Below are positions 1 to 10,384 of a stretch of 64,000 bases of DNA, one piece after another (positions within the stretch are counted from its first letter, which is position 1; every line of letters begins with the position of its first letter). The stretch is from Sphingomonas sp. PP-CC-1A-547 (GTDB lineage Bacteria; Pseudomonadota; Alphaproteobacteria; Sphingomonadales; Sphingomonadaceae), in NCBI RefSeq assembly GCF_003610375.1, contig NZ_RAPZ01000013.1, positions 248,001 through 312,000 on the forward strand. The letters run 5' to 3'. The notes under the pieces were generated by a model. That model made no database searches, had not been told where the DNA came from, and saw only the letters and a program-made list of their open reading frames with translations. Both the position numbers and the translations under genes were made by a program.

Positions 1-7
1 ATGCCAT

Positions 8-130
8 CTTCTCTTCCTGCTCCCTCGCCCCTCCGGGGAGAGGGTTGGGGTGAGGGGCTGCCACGGGAGCGGCACCTCGCGGTACTACCCCTCACCCCGA
101 CCCTCTCCCCAGCGGGGAGAGGGAGTTTTA
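8..130. repeat. Long GC-rich intergenic inverted repeat
   Basis: Two complementary arms, one ending in GGAGAGGGTTGGGGTGAGGG and one starting CCCTCACCCCGACCCTCTCC, face each other across about 35 bases just downstream of the atpA stop. The right arm contains its own hairpin (CTCTCCCC-AGC-GGGGAGAG). The element fills the gap after atpA and could end or stabilise the transcript. There is no U-tract, so a classical terminator is not claimed. Confidence 0.7.
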
Positions 131-131
131 C

Positions 132-2235
<2,104 letters not shown>

Positions 2236-2413
2236 GGACCTTTGAATCCTCGCCTGAAACCGAAAATAGTGCCGCCCCACGGGGGAAGAGGGCGCGAAAG
2301 CACCTCTCATGGGACGCGGCGCGGGTAGCATCGGGTTCGCGGATTGGCAACCCGGCGGGAGGGTCGGGGGGACGGGTTTGTGACTGTTTTGTCATCGGCT
2401 TCCACACAAACTG

Positions 2414-2510
2414 TGTCACCCCGGACCTGTTCCGGGGTCCACCCCTCCGCTAAACCCGACGCCTGTTGCTCATGTGGCACGGTGGATGCCGGAACCAGTC
2501 CGGCATGACG
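2414..2510. repeat. Intergenic hairpin pair
   Basis: Two hairpins face each other in the gap before the dienelactone hydrolase gene: CACCCCGGACctgttCCGGGGTCC (about 2417-2440) and GATGCCGGAaccagtCCGGCATG (about 2484-2507). The outer bases (tgtca...tccacc and ggtgga...tgacg) are also complementary, so the whole stretch can fold as one structure. It is a different repeat sequence from the CCGGCGAAGGCCGG elements elsewhere in the window. No gene is seen in 2236-2524. Confidence 0.65.
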
Positions 2511-2524
2511 AATAGGAAATCAGA

Positions 2525-3202
2525 ATGACCGGCACGATGGAAACGATGCAGATGTCCGACGGCGCGACCGTCGCGGTCTATCACGCGCAGCCGACCGGGG
2601 AGCGGCGCGGTGGCCTCGTGCTGGTGCAGGAAATCTTCGGCGTAACCGACCACATCCGCGACCTCTGCGATGAGTACGCCACCGACGGCTACGAGGTCCT
2701 GGCACCGGCCCTGTTCGACCGCGAGCATCCCGGCTTCGAGGCGGACTATTCAGGCGACGGCCTCGCGCGTGGCGTCGAACTCGCACGGCAGCTTCACCCG
2801 TTCGAGCTATCGCTGAAGGACGTCCAGACCTGCATCGACACGCTCGCCCCCGCCGGACCGGTGTTCGTGGTCGGCTATTGCTATGGCGGCTCGGTCGCGT
2901 GGTTCGCCTCGACCAAGCTCACCGGCGTGGCGGCGGCGAGCGGCTATTACGGCAGCATGATTCCGGCCGCGGCGGACGAGGAGCCGAAGGTGCCGGTCAT
3001 CCTGCACTTCGGTCGCCACGACCACGGCATCCCGATGGAGGGCGTCGAGCAGGTCATCGCCAAGGATTGGCCGAATGCGACGGTGTACGTTTACGAAGCG
3101 GGGCACGGGTTCAATTCGGACCGGCGGAAGGATTATCACGAACCGAGTGCGGACTTGGCGAAGCAGCGCACGCTGGACCTGTTCCGCGCCAATGGCGGCT
3201 GA
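2525..3202 (+). CDS. Dienelactone hydrolase family protein
   Basis: This is a cytoplasmic alpha/beta hydrolase of the dienelactone hydrolase (carboxymethylenebutenolidase) family, 225 residues, the usual size. The expected cysteine-type triad is visible: Cys119 in GYCYGG, Asp166 in GRHDHG and His194 in EAGHGF. Glu36 in VLVQEIFG sits where the family keeps the glutamate that activates the cysteine. True dienelactone hydrolases act in chlorocatechol breakdown, but most genomic members have unknown substrates, and no catechol-pathway gene lies nearby. It appears to be a single-gene unit between repeat-filled gaps. The family is certain; the substrate is not. Confidence 0.92.
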   Translation: MTGTMETMQMSDGATVAVYHAQPTGERRGGLVLVQEIFGVTDHIRDLCDEYATDGYEVLAPALFDREHPGFEADYSGDGLARGVELARQLHPFELSLKDVQTCIDTLAPAGPVFVVGYCYGGSVAWFASTKLTGVAAASGYYGSMIPAAADEEPKVPVILHFGRHDHGIPMEGVEQVIAKDWPNATVYVYEAGHGFNSDRRKDYHEPSADLAKQRTLDLFRANGG

Positions 3203-3225
3203 GCGGCCTCTTCCCCAACACGAAC

Positions 3226-3333
3226 GCCACCCCGGCGAAGGCCGGGGCCCAATTGGAAAGGTGGCAATAATTGGAGGACGCGCTCAGTTAGCAACGTCCC
3301 CCAATTGGACCCCGGCCTTCGCCGGGGTGGTGG
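3226..3333. repeat. Palindromic intergenic repeat, family A copy 1
   Basis: The left arm (CACCCCGGCGAAGGCCGGGG then CCCAATTGG) is mirrored by the right arm (CCAATTGGacCCCGGCCTTC then GCCGGGGTGG), with a variable loop of about 50 bases. The same layout recurs at 8694-8801, 22302-22410 and 25564-25671. It lies downstream of the dienelactone hydrolase gene. The arms are about 30 bases and nearly perfectly complementary. Confidence 0.85.
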
Positions 3334-3394
3334 CTATGGTAGCGGGCCTCGGCGCAGGCTGGCGCTACAGATGTGAAGCCAGCCTCTGTTTCCT

Positions 3395-3449
3395 TGTTCT
3401 CCCGCGAAGGCGGGAGCCCAGTCTGGGTCCCCGCCTTCGCGGGGAAACA
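3395..3449. repeat. Palindromic intergenic repeat, family B copy 1
   Basis: The element reads TTCTCCCGCGAAGGCGGGAG, then cccagtctgggt, then CCCCGCCTTCGCGGGGAAAC. The CGCGAAGGCG and CGCCTTCGCG arms are complementary and CCCAGtCTGGG forms a central stem. An almost identical copy lies at 25701-25757. It sits next to a family A copy here and again at 25.6 kb, so the two families travel together. Confidence 0.8.
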
Positions 3450-3471
3450 ACTCTCTCCCAATCCTCCGAAA

Positions 3472-4317
3472 TCACTCGCCCGGAAAATCAGCCCCAAGGC
3501 TATCCGCCTTGTGCGCCTCGATCTCCTTCAACCGCTCCGCCAGTTTCTTCGTCACCGCATCATACCCCCAAGCCCCCAGCACCAAGTGCCGCGGCGGGTT
3601 CGCATCCTCGGTCAGCGCGATCATTGCCTCGCCCGCCCGCACCGGGTCACCCGCCTGCGTCCCGCTAACCTCTCGCGTCCCATCCAGCCGCTTGCCCGCC
3701 GTATCCGCATAGTCGGCGATCTTCACAGGCGTCTGCTTCAGCGACCGCCCAGCCCAATCCGTCCGGAACGGCCCCGGCTCCACGCACGTCACGTCGATCC
3801 CAAGTGGCTTCACCTCCGCCAGCAACGCGTCGGACCAACCCTCGACCGCATGCTTCGACGCGGCGTAATAGCCCGACCCCGGAAACCCGACCTGACCAGC
3901 AACCGACGTGATGTTGATGATGTTGCCACTCTTTTGCCCCCGCATGATCGGCAGCACCGCGCGGGTCAGCGCGAACAACCCGAACACGTTCGCATCGAAT
4001 TGCGCCCGGATCTGCGAGTCCTCGCCCTCCTCGACCGATGCCTGATAGCCGTAGCCCGCATTGTTCACGAGCACGTCGATCCGCCCGAACTTGGCCTTGG
4101 CCTGCGCGACCGCATCGTCGATCTGCGCCTGCTCCGTCACGTCGAGCGACAGCGCGAGCGCACGGTCCTCGGCGCCCTCCGCCAGATCGGCGACACGATC
4201 CGCATCCCGCGCGGTCACCACCGCACGCCAACCGCGCGCGAGCACGAGCTTGGCGAGTTCGCGACCGAAACCGGTCGAGCAGCCGGAAATGAACCAAACG
4301 GGCGTGTCGGAGGCCAT
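3472..4317 (-). CDS. SDR-family oxidoreductase
   Basis: This is a classical short-chain dehydrogenase/reductase of 281 residues. The Rossmann glycine motif SGCSTGFGRE is at residues 11-20, NNAG at 86-89, and the catalytic set is Ser138, Tyr151 and Lys155 (YYAASK). The start is the ATG at 4317, where the conserved TPVWFISGCSTGFG segment begins; the open frame upstream to 4395 is unlike the family. The sequence resembles SDRs annotated as oxidoreductase or short-chain dehydrogenase/reductase of unknown substrate. It diverges from ada, whose start is 115 bases away, so the two probably share a promoter region. Confidence 0.93.
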   Translation of the reverse strand: MASDTPVWFISGCSTGFGRELAKLVLARGWRAVVTARDADRVADLAEGAEDRALALSLDVTEQAQIDDAVAQAKAKFGRIDVLVNNAGYGYQASVEEGEDSQIRAQFDANVFGLFALTRAVLPIMRGQKSGNIINITSVAGQVGFPGSGYYAASKHAVEGWSDALLAEVKPLGIDVTCVEPGPFRTDWAGRSLKQTPVKIADYADTAGKRLDGTREVSGTQAGDPVRAGEAMIALTEDANPPRHLVLGAWGYDAVTKKLAERLKEIEAHKADSLGADFPGE

Positions 4318-4432
4318 GAGACATCTTTCGTTAGGGGGTATGCGCGGAAGAACGGCCGGCCCGCCGATTTGGCTCCCGCTTTGAGCGCAAGCCACGGGAT
4401 GCGCGCGCGTCGCGACCGGCTATACCGATCCA

Positions 4433-5479
4433 ATGAGCATCGCCCCCGACACCGAAACCGCCTGGACCGCGTTCGAAGCGCGCGATCGCGCGTGGGACGG
4501 CCGGTTCGTCGTCGGCGTGAAGACCACCGGCATCTACTGCAAACCAAGCTGCCCCGCGCGCCACCCAAAGCGCGAGAACGTCACCTTCCACCCCGATCCG
4601 CCAAGCGCCCGCGCCGCCGGCTTCCGCGCCTGCCTGCGCTGCACTCCGGACGAAGTCGGCCGTGACCGCGTCGCCGTCGCCGCCGCGGTCGCGCTGCTCG
4701 AAGCCGCGGAAGACCGCCTCTCGCTGGACGAGGTCGCCGCGAAAGTCGGCTACGCGCCCCATCATTTCCACCGCCTGTTCAAGCGCGCCACCGGCGTCAC
4801 CCCCGCCGCCTACGCGCGGGCGCTGCGCACCAGCCGCGCAGCAAACGCCTTATCGGAGGACTCAACCGTGACCGAAGCGATCTACGACGCAGGCTATTCC
4901 GCCCCCAGCCGCTTCTACGAGGCGGACGCGAAACGGTTCGGCATGCCCCCCAGCGCCTGGGCGCGCGGCGGCGAAGGTGTCACGATCCGCTGGACCATCG
5001 CCGACACGAGCCTAGGCGCGCTGTTCGTCGCCGCCACCGACAAAGGCCTGTGCCGCGTGTCGTTCGACGAAGACGCGGACGAACTCCGCCGCCGCTTCCC
5101 CAGCGCCACGATCGAGCCGGGCGACGAAGCCCTCGCAGACCTGGCGGCGCACGTCGTCTCGGCCGTCGAATCCCCCGACCGCGACCAAGACCTCCCACTC
5201 GACGTCCGAGGCACCGCGTTCCAGGAAGCGATCTGGCAAGCCCTACGCACCATCCCGATCGGCGAAACCCGCACTTACAGTGAACTCGCAGCGCTCGCCG
5301 GCCGTCCTGCCGCAGTCCGCGCCGCCGGCACCGCGTGCGGGCAGAACCCGGTCTCGATCGTCATCCCCTGCCACCGCGCGCAGCGGATCGGTGGCGCGCT
5401 CGGCGGCTACGCCTACGGACTCGACCGCAAGCGCGCGCTACTCGCCTCCGAAGCTCAGCGCGCAGACTTGCAGGAATAG
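4433..5479 (+). CDS. ada: Bifunctional regulator / methylated-DNA methyltransferase Ada
   Basis: Ada repairs alkylated DNA and, once methylated on its N-terminal cysteine, activates alkylation-response genes. All three modules are present in 348 residues. The N-terminal zinc domain has four cysteines (Cys36, Cys40, Cys67, Cys70) in TGIYCKPSCPARHPKRE and CLRC. An AraC-type helix-turn-helix spans roughly 85-180. The C-terminal O6-methylguanine methyltransferase has active-site PCHR with Cys313. No alkB or alkA is nearby. The 3' end overlaps the convergent protease gene by 25 bases. The length and motifs indicate an intact protein. Confidence 0.96.
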   Translation: MSIAPDTETAWTAFEARDRAWDGRFVVGVKTTGIYCKPSCPARHPKRENVTFHPDPPSARAAGFRACLRCTPDEVGRDRVAVAAAVALLEAAEDRLSLDEVAAKVGYAPHHFHRLFKRATGVTPAAYARALRTSRAANALSEDSTVTEAIYDAGYSAPSRFYEADAKRFGMPPSAWARGGEGVTIRWTIADTSLGALFVAATDKGLCRVSFDEDADELRRRFPSATIEPGDEALADLAAHVVSAVESPDRDQDLPLDVRGTAFQEAIWQALRTIPIGETRTYSELAALAGRPAAVRAAGTACGQNPVSIVIPCHRAQRIGGALGGYAYGLDRKRALLASEAQRADLQE

Positions 5480-6957
5480 ACGAGCTTCTCGTTCGGCAGC
5501 GGCGGCAATACCGCACGGACCGCCGCCTGCTGCCCCGCAAGCCGACTCAACGCCGCCTCGTCCATGTTGCACACGTTCGGCACGACGCCCCGCGCGGTCC
5601 GCGCCGCTTCCATCCCCGCCGCCGACATCAGATAGCGCGTGTTCGAATAGACGCGCGTTGCCGGATCGAACGACAGCACGGACACGGTCTGCTCGGCGTC
5701 GGGCACCAGCACGCGGTCCCATCGACCATTCGCGCCGACATATTGCGTCTTGCCGTTGACACACCCCTTCGCGCCCCAGTCGATCGGCACGTCCTCGCTC
5801 GACGAGATCGTGATCCGGCTCCGCTCCGGGATCAGCGTGCACATGAGCTTGCCGAGCGCCGCGTCGGGCGTCGATATCCGCGTCTTCGGCAGCGCGGACA
5901 GCGGCACGTCGACCTCACCCGACGGGCGCAGCACGAACACGACAATCGCGACCAGCACGCTCAGCCCGCCGATACCCAGCGCCCACACCGCCTGCCGCCG
6001 TTGCCCGCGCGATTCGAGCAACCCCGCGCTCCCGATCACCAGCGCCCCCGCCACCAGCAGCAGTCCGGCGAGCGCCATGACGTTCTCGCGCGCGCGCCCG
6101 GCCTCGGTCCGCGCCTTCTCCAGTGCGACCTCGCGAGTCATCGCATCCTGCGTCGCGGCGTCGCGCTTGGCGGACGCCGCATCGGCGGTCGCCTTCGCAT
6201 CCGCGTCGGCGTCCTGCCGCAAGCGATCCTCAATCGACGTGCACCCCGTCCCGATCGACGCGTAAGGTTGTTTCGCATCGTGGAGGAAGCCCGCGAGTTC
6301 GGTATCCGCAATCGCGAACCCGAACGTCGAATCGCCCTCCTCGCCCCGCGTGATCGCCGAGTTCACCCCGATCACCCGCCCGCAGCGATCGAGTAACGGC
6401 CCGCCCGAATTGCCCCGCGCGATGCTGGCGGTGTGGAGCAGAACCTCGACACTGCTCAGCACGCGGCGCCCGGAGAGCACGCCCTCCGACCGCACCGGCG
6501 TCATCGGCCGGATATAGTCCGCCGCCGAACGCGCCGTCGCCAGGTCGACGTTCCCCGGGAAGCCGAGCGACACCACCGGATCGCCCTCGGTCATCGGACC
6601 GGTATACAGCGCGCTTGGCGGCAGGCGCGCACCGGTGAACTCGATCAGCGCCAGGTCGCGTTGTGAGTCGTACGCGATCACCTTGCCCTGGTAGGATTTG
6701 CTGCCCTCGGTCGGGACGATGCCGACGACGACGTTGTCGGGATAGCGTTCGGCGAGGTCGACGACGTGTGCGTTGGTGACGATCCGGTTGGGCGCGATCG
6801 CGAAGCCGCTGCCATGGCCGAAGCCGACCACCTGGTCGTCGACCACCGCGATCGTCACGACGCGCACGACGCCGCGCCCGGTGGCGGCGATGTCGTCCGC
6901 AGATGCGGAGCTCGCCAACCCGAAGGTGAGCGCGAGAAGAAGCAGCAGGCGGATCAT
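5455..6957 (-). CDS. Secreted trypsin-like serine protease with C-terminal membrane segments
   Basis: The 500-residue protein begins with a signal peptide (MIRLLLLLALTFGLASSASA). The N-terminal protease domain carries the chymotrypsin-type triad His64 (TNAHVV), Asp101 (RDLALIEF) and Ser184 (RGNSGGPLL), as in DegP/HtrA-like enzymes, but no PDZ domain is seen. A linker rich in Ala, Asp and Lys (about 245-292) leads to two hydrophobic segments (about 293-314 and 322-343) and a C-terminal region with several cysteines. The start at 6957 is chosen because the signal peptide begins there; the frame is open to 7029. It probably faces the periplasm. The role of the C-terminal region is unknown. It is convergent with ada. 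Confidence 0.85.
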   Translation of the reverse strand: MIRLLLLLALTFGLASSASADDIAATGRGVVRVVTIAVVDDQVVGFGHGSGFAIAPNRIVTNAHVVDLAERYPDNVVVGIVPTEGSKSYQGKVIAYDSQRDLALIEFTGARLPPSALYTGPMTEGDPVVSLGFPGNVDLATARSAADYIRPMTPVRSEGVLSGRRVLSSVEVLLHTASIARGNSGGPLLDRCGRVIGVNSAITRGEEGDSTFGFAIADTELAGFLHDAKQPYASIGTGCTSIEDRLRQDADADAKATADAASAKRDAATQDAMTREVALEKARTEAGRARENVMALAGLLLVAGALVIGSAGLLESRGQRRQAVWALGIGGLSVLVAIVVFVLRPSGEVDVPLSALPKTRISTPDAALGKLMCTLIPERSRITISSSEDVPIDWGAKGCVNGKTQYVGANGRWDRVLVPDAEQTVSVLSFDPATRVYSNTRYLMSAAGMEAARTARGVVPNVCNMDEAALSRLAGQQAAVRAVLPPLPNEKLVYSCKSAR

Positions 6958-7101
6958 GTGCCTGCCTTCGGGGAGTTCGCGGCGGCGATCAACCCTGACC
7001 ATCGCACCGCGCGACAGCGGCGCTTCCACGCGCCTGTTTTGGTTAGCAAATTATCAAGCCTTCGCGCCTAACCCGGTCGGCATTCATCCAGGGATACAGG
7101 C

Positions 7102-8652
7102 ATGAGCGCATTCGGGCGTCGTAATGGCATCAGCGGGGGGCAGTCGGCCCGCCCCGCATTCGGCGTCGCGCGTCCGATGCAGGGAAGTTCGATACCGGGC
7201 AGCAATCCCGTGGCGCGCGCGGAACCCGAGGGCGGTGCCCAATTCCCGCCGATCGATTCGCTGCCCATGCCGGGGGAGACCGACGGATTCAGCTCGGGCA
7301 TGATGCCCGCCGGTCAGCTGGACGCGATGCAGCGCCTATCCGATCGCCAGAATGCGAGCGGGGAAGCGGGCAACAGCCGGACCGAGGGCTTCGAACAGTC
7401 GATCCACAAGATCAAGGAACAGGTGCTCCCGCGCCTGCTCGAACGCGTCGATCCCGAGGCCGCGGCAACGCTCAACAAGGACGAGCTGGCCGAGGAATTC
7501 CGTCCGATCATCGGCGAAGTACTCGCCGAGCTGAAGCTGACGCTCAACCGCCGCGAACAGTTCGCGCTGGAAAAGGTGCTGGTCGACGAGCTGCTCGGGC
7601 TCGGACCGTTGGAGGAGCTGCTGGCGGATCCGAACATCACCGACATCATGGTGAACGGCCCCGACCAGACCTATGTCGAGCGCAAGGGCAAGCTCGAACT
7701 CGCGCCGATCCAGTTCCGCGACGAGGAGCATCTGTTCCAGATCGCGCAGCGGATCGTCAATTCGGTCGGCCGCCGCGTCGATCAGACTTCGCCGCTCGCC
7801 GATGCGCGCCTGAAGGACGGCTCTCGCGTCAACGTGATCGTCCCGCCGCTGAGCTTGCGCGGTACAGCGATTTCGATTCGTAAGTTTTCTGCCAAACCGA
7901 TCACGCTCGACATGATGGCGGGGTTTGGCTCGATGTCGCCGAAGATGGCGACCGCGCTGAAGATCGCGGGGGCGTCGCGGTTCAACGTCGTGATCTCGGG
8001 CGGTACGGGCTCGGGCAAGACGACGATGCTCAACGCCTTGTCGAAGATGATCGACCCCGGCGAGCGCGTGTTGACGATCGAGGACGCCGCCGAGCTTCGC
8101 CTGCAACAGCCACACTGGCTCCCGCTTGAAACGCGTCCGGCCAATCTGGAGGGCCAAGGCGAAATCTCGATCCGCGATCTCGTCAAGAACGCGCTGCGTA
8201 TGCGGCCTGACCGAATCATCCTGGGCGAAATTCGTGGCAGCGAGTGTTTCGACATGCTCGCGGCCATGAACACGGGTCACGACGGCTCGATGTGCACGCT
8301 CCACGCCAACTCCCCGCGCGAGGCCTTGGCGCGTATGGAGAACATGGTGATGATGTCCGACATCAAAGTGCCGAAGGAAGCGATCTCGCGTCAGATCGCG
8401 GATTCAGTCGAGCTGATCATCCAGGTGAAGCGCCTCCGCGACGGCTCGCGCCGCGTGACCAACATCACCGAGGTGATCGGCATGGAAGGCCCGGTGATCG
8501 TCACGCAGGAGCTGTTCAAGTTCGAGTATATGGACGAGTCGGCGGACGGGAAGATCCTGGGGGAATACCGCTCGATGGGGCTGCGGCCGTATACGCTGGA
8601 GAAGGCGAAGCAGTTCGGGTTCGACCAAGCGTATCTGGAGGCGTGCCTGTAG
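7102..8652 (+). CDS. cpaF: CpaF/TadA-type secretion ATPase
   Basis: This is a cytoplasmic hexameric ATPase of the type II/IV secretion family, which powers Flp/Tad pilus assembly in other bacteria. The 516 residues show an N-terminal disordered region of about 90 residues rich in Gly, Pro and Ser, the N-terminal helical domain (LGPLEELLADPNITDIMVNG), the Walker A loop GGTGSGKTT at residues 300-308, an Asp box (EDAAELRLQQPHW), and the Walker B region (RPDRIILGEIRG) followed by HDGSMCTLHANSP. No other tad/cpa gene (pilin, cpaB, cpaC, tadB, tadC) is within the window, so this is either an orphan copy or the system is encoded elsewhere. Palindromic repeats follow it. Confidence 0.92.
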   Translation: MSAFGRRNGISGGQSARPAFGVARPMQGSSIPGSNPVARAEPEGGAQFPPIDSLPMPGETDGFSSGMMPAGQLDAMQRLSDRQNASGEAGNSRTEGFEQSIHKIKEQVLPRLLERVDPEAAATLNKDELAEEFRPIIGEVLAELKLTLNRREQFALEKVLVDELLGLGPLEELLADPNITDIMVNGPDQTYVERKGKLELAPIQFRDEEHLFQIAQRIVNSVGRRVDQTSPLADARLKDGSRVNVIVPPLSLRGTAISIRKFSAKPITLDMMAGFGSMSPKMATALKIAGASRFNVVISGGTGSGKTTMLNALSKMIDPGERVLTIEDAAELRLQQPHWLPLETRPANLEGQGEISIRDLVKNALRMRPDRIILGEIRGSECFDMLAAMNTGHDGSMCTLHANSPREALARMENMVMMSDIKVPKEAISRQIADSVELIIQVKRLRDGSRRVTNITEVIGMEGPVIVTQELFKFEYMDESADGKILGEYRSMGLRPYTLEKAKQFGFDQAYLEACL

Positions 8653-8693
8653 GGGCGAAGCGTGCCGAAATCGAGTATCTCTAGCTCCACTTC

Positions 8694-8801
8694 CACCACC
8701 CCGGCGAAGGCCGGGGCCCAATTGGGGGACGGTGATAACATCGGCCAGCACCCCGTTATTGACACCTTCCCAATTGGGCCCCGGCCTTCGCCGGGGTGGT
8801 G
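8694..8801. repeat. Palindromic intergenic repeat, family A copy 2
   Basis: The arms CCGGCGAAGGCCGGGG-CCCAATTGGG and CCCAATTGGG-CCCCGGCCTTCGCCGG are perfectly complementary over about 26 bases, with flanking ACCACC/GGTGGT. They enclose a non-conserved loop of about 40 bases. The element lies about 40 bases after the cpaF stop. Confidence 0.85.
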
Positions 8802-8898
8802 TGCTCTGCAGGCGTTGCGCGCATCTCAGGTATGCCTTCATCGGCCTGATTATCAACAATTTCGTAGAGCTAGGTTCGGCAGACTAGCCCGCCTTATA

Positions 8899-8981
8899 CC
8901 GTTCCCTCGCGAACGCGGGAGTCCAGGAACCACGAACGCCCCCGGCCTGTGACCCTGGCCTCCCCGCGTTCGCGGTAGTCC
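8899..8981. repeat. Palindromic intergenic repeat related to family B
   Basis: The outer arms GTTCCCTCGCGAACGCGGGAG and CTCCCCGCGTTCGCGGTAG resemble the family B element but have GAACGC/GCGTTC where the others have GAAGGC/GCCTTC, and a longer loop. Apart from this and the family A copy, I see no gene in 8653-9152. Confidence 0.65.
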
Positions 8982-9152
8982 AATTATTGTTTTGCCAAGC
9001 CAGGCTTAACTGGATCAAGATAAAGCGCGCCGTGCCAAGCGGATACTGTCTCGCAGGCAAGCACGCCGCATCGCTATCCACCCCGTCTCCGCCCCGCCCC
9101 GGCGAAGCCCCCGCTTGTACCCGTCCCCCGACCCGCTAGGGGACAGCGCCAC

Positions 9153-10376
9153 ATGCGTCGTGCCCTGCTCACCCTCGTCCCGCTGATCGCGGTCCTCTTC
9201 GTCTCGGCGCGCGAGCCCTCGAAATCCGCTCCGGCAACCGCGACCTCCCCCGCCGCACGCGACCGCGGCGTCTACCATCTCGCGGCGGACGCCGAAGCGC
9301 GCTGGATCGCGTTCGACCTCACCCCCGGCAACCAGATCCGCTTCAAGATGCAGCTCGACGGCCGCGACGTGACCGCGATCCTCGACACCGGCGTCAGCTA
9401 CACGCTGCTCGCCAAGGCCTCCCCCGCGGTCGATCCCGCCAAGCTGGTCGCGGGTGGCAGCGCGACCGCGATCGGCGGATCGGTCGCGCTCGGCTGGATG
9501 CCGACGCGCTCGGTCGCGCTCGGTGGCCTCGCGCGGACCGGTGGCGGCGTGACCGTCGCCGACCTGCCCGCGATCGCCACTGGCAGCGCCTCCGCGGTCG
9601 ACCTGCTGGTCGGTGCCGACATGCTCGCCGGCCATGCGCTCGACATCGATTACGCCGCCAAGCGCTTCCGCCTGCTCCACTCCGGCCGCCTGCCGTTCAA
9701 GGGCGAGAGCGCACCGCTGCGCGTCTCCACCGAGCGTAGCGTGTATGAAAGCGCGCTCACGCTGGGCGACCGGCGCCTTGCGCCGATCGTGGTCGATACC
9801 GGCGACGGCTCGTCGATCACCGTCACGGCGGCGGGATGGCAGGCGGCAAACCTGAAAGCGTTGCGTACCACCAGCGCGATCGCGTTCGGGCTCGCCGGCC
9901 CGGCAGTCAGCGGCCTTGCGATCGTTCCCGAGATCCGCGTCGGCGAGATGATCGCACGCGAGGCCGAGGTCCGGATCGAACCCGCAGACGGCTTCTCGCA
10001 GGCGATCGGTACCGCCGGGCGTATCGGCTCTGGCTTCCTCCAGAACTACCGCGTCCTGCTCGATCCCGGCGCACGGCGGATGGTGCTCAGCCGAGGTCCC
10101 AAGGCCGACCTGCCGCCGCCGCGTTCGACCAGTGGCCTGCTTATCGGCATCGAGAAGGACCGGCTGAAAGTCCTTCACGTGATGCGCGGCGGCCCGGCGG
10201 CGGCATCGGGCTGGAAGGACGGCGACCTGATCTGCACGATCGACGGCACACCCGTCACCAGCAGCTATTCGACGAGTCCGATCGCGTCATGGACGGCGGG
10301 TATGCCCGGCCGCGTCGTGACGCTCGGACTGTGCGACGGCACCATACGCAAGCTCGAATTGACGCATTTTTATTAG
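9153..10376 (+). CDS. Periplasmic retropepsin-like aspartyl protease with PDZ domain
   Basis: The 407-residue protein starts with a short hydrophobic N-terminus (ALLTLVPLIAVLFVSA) that suggests export or an anchor. Two pepsin/retropepsin-type half-domains follow, each with an Asp-Thr-Gly: Asp78 in AILDTGVSYTLL and Asp215 in IVVDTGDGSSIT. A C-terminal PDZ-like domain (about 325-395; HVMRGGPAAASGWKDGDLI) probably binds peptide termini. Having both DTG motifs in one chain means the active site can form within a monomer. The substrate is unknown. The glycosyltransferase gene starts 8 bases downstream, which suggests co-transcription. Confidence 0.85.
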   Translation: MRRALLTLVPLIAVLFVSAREPSKSAPATATSPAARDRGVYHLAADAEARWIAFDLTPGNQIRFKMQLDGRDVTAILDTGVSYTLLAKASPAVDPAKLVAGGSATAIGGSVALGWMPTRSVALGGLARTGGGVTVADLPAIATGSASAVDLLVGADMLAGHALDIDYAAKRFRLLHSGRLPFKGESAPLRVSTERSVYESALTLGDRRLAPIVVDTGDGSSITVTAAGWQAANLKALRTTSAIAFGLAGPAVSGLAIVPEIRVGEMIAREAEVRIEPADGFSQAIGTAGRIGSGFLQNYRVLLDPGARRMVLSRGPKADLPPPRSTSGLLIGIEKDRLKVLHVMRGGPAAASGWKDGDLICTIDGTPVTSSYSTSPIASWTAGMPGRVVTLGLCDGTIRKLELTHFY

Positions 10377-10384
10377 GACTGCCC

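Noticed and set aside
3226-8981. Intergenic repeats considered as a CRISPR array
   Set aside because: The copies are far apart, are long palindromes rather than short direct repeats, and no spacers or cas genes are seen.
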